Assembly (NCBI GenBank): GCA_963573385.1
Contig: CAUYLG010026915.1
Span: 62,001 to 126,000 of the forward strand
Direction: 5' to 3'
Origin: Cacajao melanocephalus
Taxonomy: Eukaryota > Chordata > Mammalia > Primates > Pitheciidae
Length of the DNA stretch: 64,000 nucleotides
Shown: one piece after another, positions 59,831-64,000 of the stretch
Position numbering within the stretch: the stretch's first letter is position 1
Layout of the letters: each line of letters begins with the position of its first letter
Notes under the pieces: generated by a model
Databases searched by the model: none
Seen by the model: only the letters and a program-made list of their open reading frames with translations
Told to the model about the DNA's origin: nothing
Translations under genes and position numbers: made by a program

Positions 59831-60688
59831 TATTCAAATGCTTACAGTCATGGATTCACAGAAGCCTTACTTGGAAGACTGGACTGCAGATCACCTAATG
59901 CAGCATGCTTCCTAACTAGAAAGCGGGTTTACAGCGCAGAGGCGGCAGCGCAGTGCGGGTGGAGAGCCATAGGGGGCCTGAGTGCTGGCTCTGTCACTGG
60001 CGAGCTGGAGGCCTCAGGGGCTTCCTCCACTGTCCGGACATTCGGATATGAGACTATACTAAAAATCCTTCAGAAACAAAAAAGAGCACCTCGGCTGTGT
60101 CTGCTGGTGTTTTACTGGTATTCTAAGCCAAACCATATGTAACCATAAAGGTAAGTGGTGGGAAGGAGCGTCTCCAGGCAGGGAGGACCTGAATCCAAGC
60201 TATTCATCTACATTAGGGATCCTGACCCAACAGAAACTGTAAATAGCTTTGGGTAAAACAGGGTTTTTGAGACCTTAGAAACAAACAAAATGTAAAAGTT
60301 AAATTCAGTTAGACTCTGGGGTACAATTTAACCTTGAGACATTAGCACTCTCCACAAGGTCGACCTTTGAAGCTGGAGACAGACTGACCAAGGAGAAGGA
60401 ACTAGCCAGGAGCTCTCTCAATTCTCTCTCCTGCTTTCCCTAAGCCCACCCCTAATGCCGGCCCAAGAATCTGCCTTCACCAGCTCTCAGAAATGTTCTT
60501 GTCCTGACTTCTGCCAAGCCAGTGTCCACACACAGGCTGACCAGGGAACAAACCCCAGAGGCCTGGGCCAAGGGGCCATTCTTCAAGGAGGACTCTGCCC
60601 TCATGCTTCGTCCCCTGAGTCCCTGACGACCCTCCCCTCACACTGGTCCATCCCTCATGCCCAATCTGATCCAGGCTTCTCCTAAAGT

Positions 60689-60746
60689 CAAACAAACAAA
60701 CAAGCAAACCAACCAACCAGCCAAGCACCCACCCACCCAACCAAAC
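60689..60746. repeat. (CAAA)n-(CCAA)n-(CCCA)n compound tetranucleotide repeat
   Basis: AAACAAACAAACAAGC passes into CCAACCAACCAG then CACCCACCCACC. Confidence 0.92.
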
Positions 60747-60840
60747 ATCTCACCCTCACCTTAATCTCACTTTGCTTTCATGTATTTATTTTTCCTGTCA
60801 TCTGCACCCTTCTTTCTCAACTACAATAAGTAGCTTGAGG

Positions 60841-61130
60841 GGCCAGGGGCAGTGGCTCAGCCTGTAATCCCAGCACTTTGGGAGGCCAAGGTGGGTGGAC
60901 TGCTTGAGACCAGGAGTTCGAGACCAGCCTGGCCAACATGGCAAAACCCTGTCTCTACTAAAAACACAAAATTAGCTGAGTGTGGTGGCGGGTGCCTGTA
61001 ATCCCAGCTACTCAGGAGGCTGAGGCAGGAGAATCACTTGAACCCAGGAGGCGGAGGTTATGCTCAGCCGAGATCGTGCCACTGCACTCCAGCCTAGGCG
61101 ACACAGTGAGACTATCTGAATGACAACAAC
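60841..61130 (+). mobile_element. Alu SINE
   Basis: Plus-orientation full-length Alu from GGCCAGGGGCAGTGGCTC to an AAC-type tail. Confidence 0.95.
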
Positions 61131-61625
61131 AAAGCAGCTTGGGCAGTTTTCACCCGCCAACCCTTGACTTTTACTCCTACCACATGGCTTCCACCCTTCC
61201 TGCTGCGGCCAACATTCCTTCCAGGGGACAACCAGGGCCACCTCGGCTGTTCTCTTCTTTTGGTAGTGAGTGGCTCTGAGCTGCACTGTAGCCCTAAATT
61301 TCTCTGCTGTCTGCTTTCTCACTCTCCACCATTAACTTAGGTGTCCCTTTGACTTTCAACTAGTTTTTTCCTTCTGCATATTAATTCAGCCAAAGCAGAA
61401 ATGATCAAAAAACCTAATATTTGGTCCTAACTGCTCCCTAATTTTTTACCTTAATCATCTGCACAGACAGCCTACGGATACCAGCTATTTACAACACGCC
61501 AACAAGCAGCCCAGGCTCCTTCCTTTGACCTTAATACACAGTGTCCCTAACACCACCATAACAACGGTTTCCAAAGGCTTAAAATTCCTTCCAGCAATTT
61601 CCTTGGTTACCCTTCTTCTTCATTC

Positions 61626-61643
61626 TCTCTCTCTCTCTCTCTC
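61626..61643. repeat. Short (TC)n repeat
   Basis: Uninterrupted TC run immediately before an Alu. Confidence 0.9.
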
Positions 61644-61645
61644 CC

Positions 61646-61896
61646 TTTTTTTTGGTGGGGGACAGGGTCTTGCTCTGTCACCCAGGCTGGAGTGCAGTGA
61701 TACAATCATGGCTCCCTGCAGCCTAGACCTCCTGGGTTCAGGTGGTCTTCCCACTTCAGCCTCCTGAGTAGCTGGGAATACTGTTGCATGCCACCATGCC
61801 AGGCTGATTTTTAAATTGCCCAGGCTGGTATTGAACTCCCGGGCTCAAGTAATCCTCCTAGTGCTGGGATTACAGGTGTGACCCACTGTGCCCAGC
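61646..61896 (-). mobile_element. Alu SINE (old, internally shortened)
   Basis: Minus-orientation Alu with deletions after TGATTTTTAAATTGCCC and before TAGTGCTGGG. Confidence 0.92.
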
Positions 61897-62007
61897 CACT
61901 CTTCTTCATTTTTATCTCACATTCAAGACTTTTAAAATAAAACCCAACAGACTCCTTTTATGTAAAGTATCAGGAATTTGCTTTGTCTTCCCCATTTTCT
62001 TAGCTGA

Positions 62008-62479
<472 letters not shown>

Positions 62480-62559
62480 CACAATTTTTATTCTACTACA
62501 CACTAACCAGAAATCTGCAAGTGTTCTTTATCCTCATTACATTACCAAACCCCTCCCCT

Positions 62560-62790
62560 CAAAATGAGTGCCTGGCCCTTCACTTTTCCTTCCAAGCATG
62601 CTCACTCCATTTGGGCACCCGGTGCCATCTGTCCAGCCAATCTGACCCAGATGCTCATTTGTTCAAGGTCCTTCGGCATTCAGTTCAGTTCAAATGTCTG
62701 TGATATGACTTGTTCATGTTGAGCTTTGAGAGCATTCTTCAGTTATTTCACGTCTTCTGTTTACAACTAAACTGTAAGCTCTTTCAAGTC
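62560..62790 (+). repeat. Possible L2-like 3' relic
   Basis: TTTTCCTTCCAAGCATGCTC and AAACTGTAAGCTCTTTCAAG resemble an L2 3' region. Weak. Confidence 0.3.
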
Positions 62791-63674
62791 AAGCTTTTTT
62801 TTGTTTTGTTTTGTTTTTTTTTAAAAACACCGAGCTGCCCAGATGGTGCTTTCAAGATAGCAATTATGTGATAGGTCCTGCTGATAGACAGGGACTGTTG
62901 GGAGCCAGAAGCCAATTTCTATAAGGACTGGCAATGACACCCAATCAAAGATGTACAAGAGAAAGGCGTAGGGATGACATGGTAGTCTGTTTCAGGAGAT
63001 TGCCATTGTCAAAACAGTTCACTGGTATACTGAATAACAATGTTTAACCTGTTTTGGTCCTCCCTTCTTCAAAGAAAAGGTCAAGAAGAGTGTTTTTTTT
63101 TTTTTTTTTTTTTTTAATCACAGTTTAAAATAAGGTAGGAATGTCAAGCTATTATTTAACCTGCAACCCAGCTACCATGGGTTCAGGCCTTCTGAGACTT
63201 GAGGAGCAGGGGCTGGCCATGGCGTGTCCTCTGAAAGAGACCTTCGCCATGATAGCACAGAAGACCCAGGGCTCACTGGAACCATCAGGAGTCCTCTGGC
63301 TCTTCTTAAAGTCAAAGATTAGGTGACAAAATGTCACCTTATGTACTGGTAAATATCATCTTCTTCCTTGGGGTTTTAACTAGTCAGATAAGATACAACA
63401 GAACGAACTGTCCCACAGAGTAAATGACTTTCTGCTGGCAGGTAACAGACTCTCAGAAAAGCAGTTACTCTTTTAGAATGCTATGAATGGATGTAGTCAT
63501 TTGTTAAGACGCACTACAGTACAACGAGACACTGCATTTTGTGGATGTGACATGCAATTATGGACTGATGCCTTCTATTCTTCCTTAAAGTGCTGATATA
63601 ACAAAAACATGTTAGAACTGTATTAGAGATAACTTTGTAACAACATAAAAAAAATTTAAAAAATCCACATTCTG

Positions 63675-64000
63675 GCTGGGTGCAGTGGCTCCTAGCACTT
63701 TGGGAGGCCGAGGCAGGCAGATCATCTGAGGTCAGGAGTTGGAGACCAGTCTGGGCAAAATGGTGAAACCCCGTCTCTACTGCTGTACAAAAATTAGCTG
63801 GGCATGGCCAAAATGGTGAAACCTCATCTCTACTGCTATATAAAAATTAGCTGGGCATGATGGCAGGCTCCTGTAATCCCAGCTACTCAGGTGGCTGAGG
63901 CAGAAGAACCATTTGAACCTAGGAGGCAGAGGATGCAGTGAGCCAAGATGGTGCCACTGCACTCCAGCCTGACAACAGAGCGAGACTCCGTCTCAAAAAC
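63675..64000 (+). mobile_element. Alu SINE with 53-bp internal duplication, cut by window end
   Basis: Plus-orientation Alu missing about 14 bases after GTGCAGTGGCT and containing two tandem 53-bp units (63756-63808 and 63809-63861). Confidence 0.95.

Overview
This is a window of primate, very probably human, nuclear DNA. It is packed with Alu SINEs in both orientations (I count 37 whole or partial copies), older MIR/L2/L1 relics, LTR fragments and microsatellites. There are no compact ORFs, operons or CRISPR arrays. The only protein-coding gene I can support is on the minus strand: an internal part of HIPK2, homeodomain-interacting protein kinase 2, a nuclear Ser/Thr kinase of the DYRK/CMGC group. 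Human HIPK2 lies at 7q34; that placement is from knowledge, not from the sequence.

Layout, read 5' to 3' along the gene (high to low coordinates). 64000-27198 is one long intron, at least 36.8 kb, whose upstream exon lies outside the window. Seven coding exons follow: 27197-27074, 26756-26637, 24538-24452, 22334-22150, 16024-15862, 9990-9783 and 8821-8700. They join in frame with GT/AG borders and encode a continuous 336 residues, which I map to about residues 369-704 of the 1198-residue protein. I number them exons 3-9, assuming the usual 15-exon gene. The first four complete the C-lobe of the kinase domain, from the APE motif to the subdomain XI arginine. The last three encode the start of the long non-catalytic region that binds partners such as DAXX. 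8699-1 is the 5' part of the next intron; exon 10 is not in the window.

The rest is intron. The 1-8699 intron is AT-rich and holds a HAL1/L1 ORF1 relic, an L1 ORF2 relic split by an Alu, an LTR-like block with internal tandem repeats, four MIR relics and a (GT)n repeat. The large intron holds 25 of the Alus, a long L2 relic split by a MaLR-type LTR, a second large L2 relic, two pairs of short local direct repeats that I cannot name, and several informative insertion structures: nested Alus, target-site duplications, internally rearranged Alus and a small A-tailed insert inside an Alu.

I found no undescribed biological system. The points most worth checking are an in-frame alternative acceptor inside exon 8, the two unexplained direct-repeat pairs, the exon 6 donor next to a hAT-type element, and the rearranged Alus at 62.1-62.5 kb and 63.7-63.9 kb. 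Interspersed-repeat family names are by eye and provisional.
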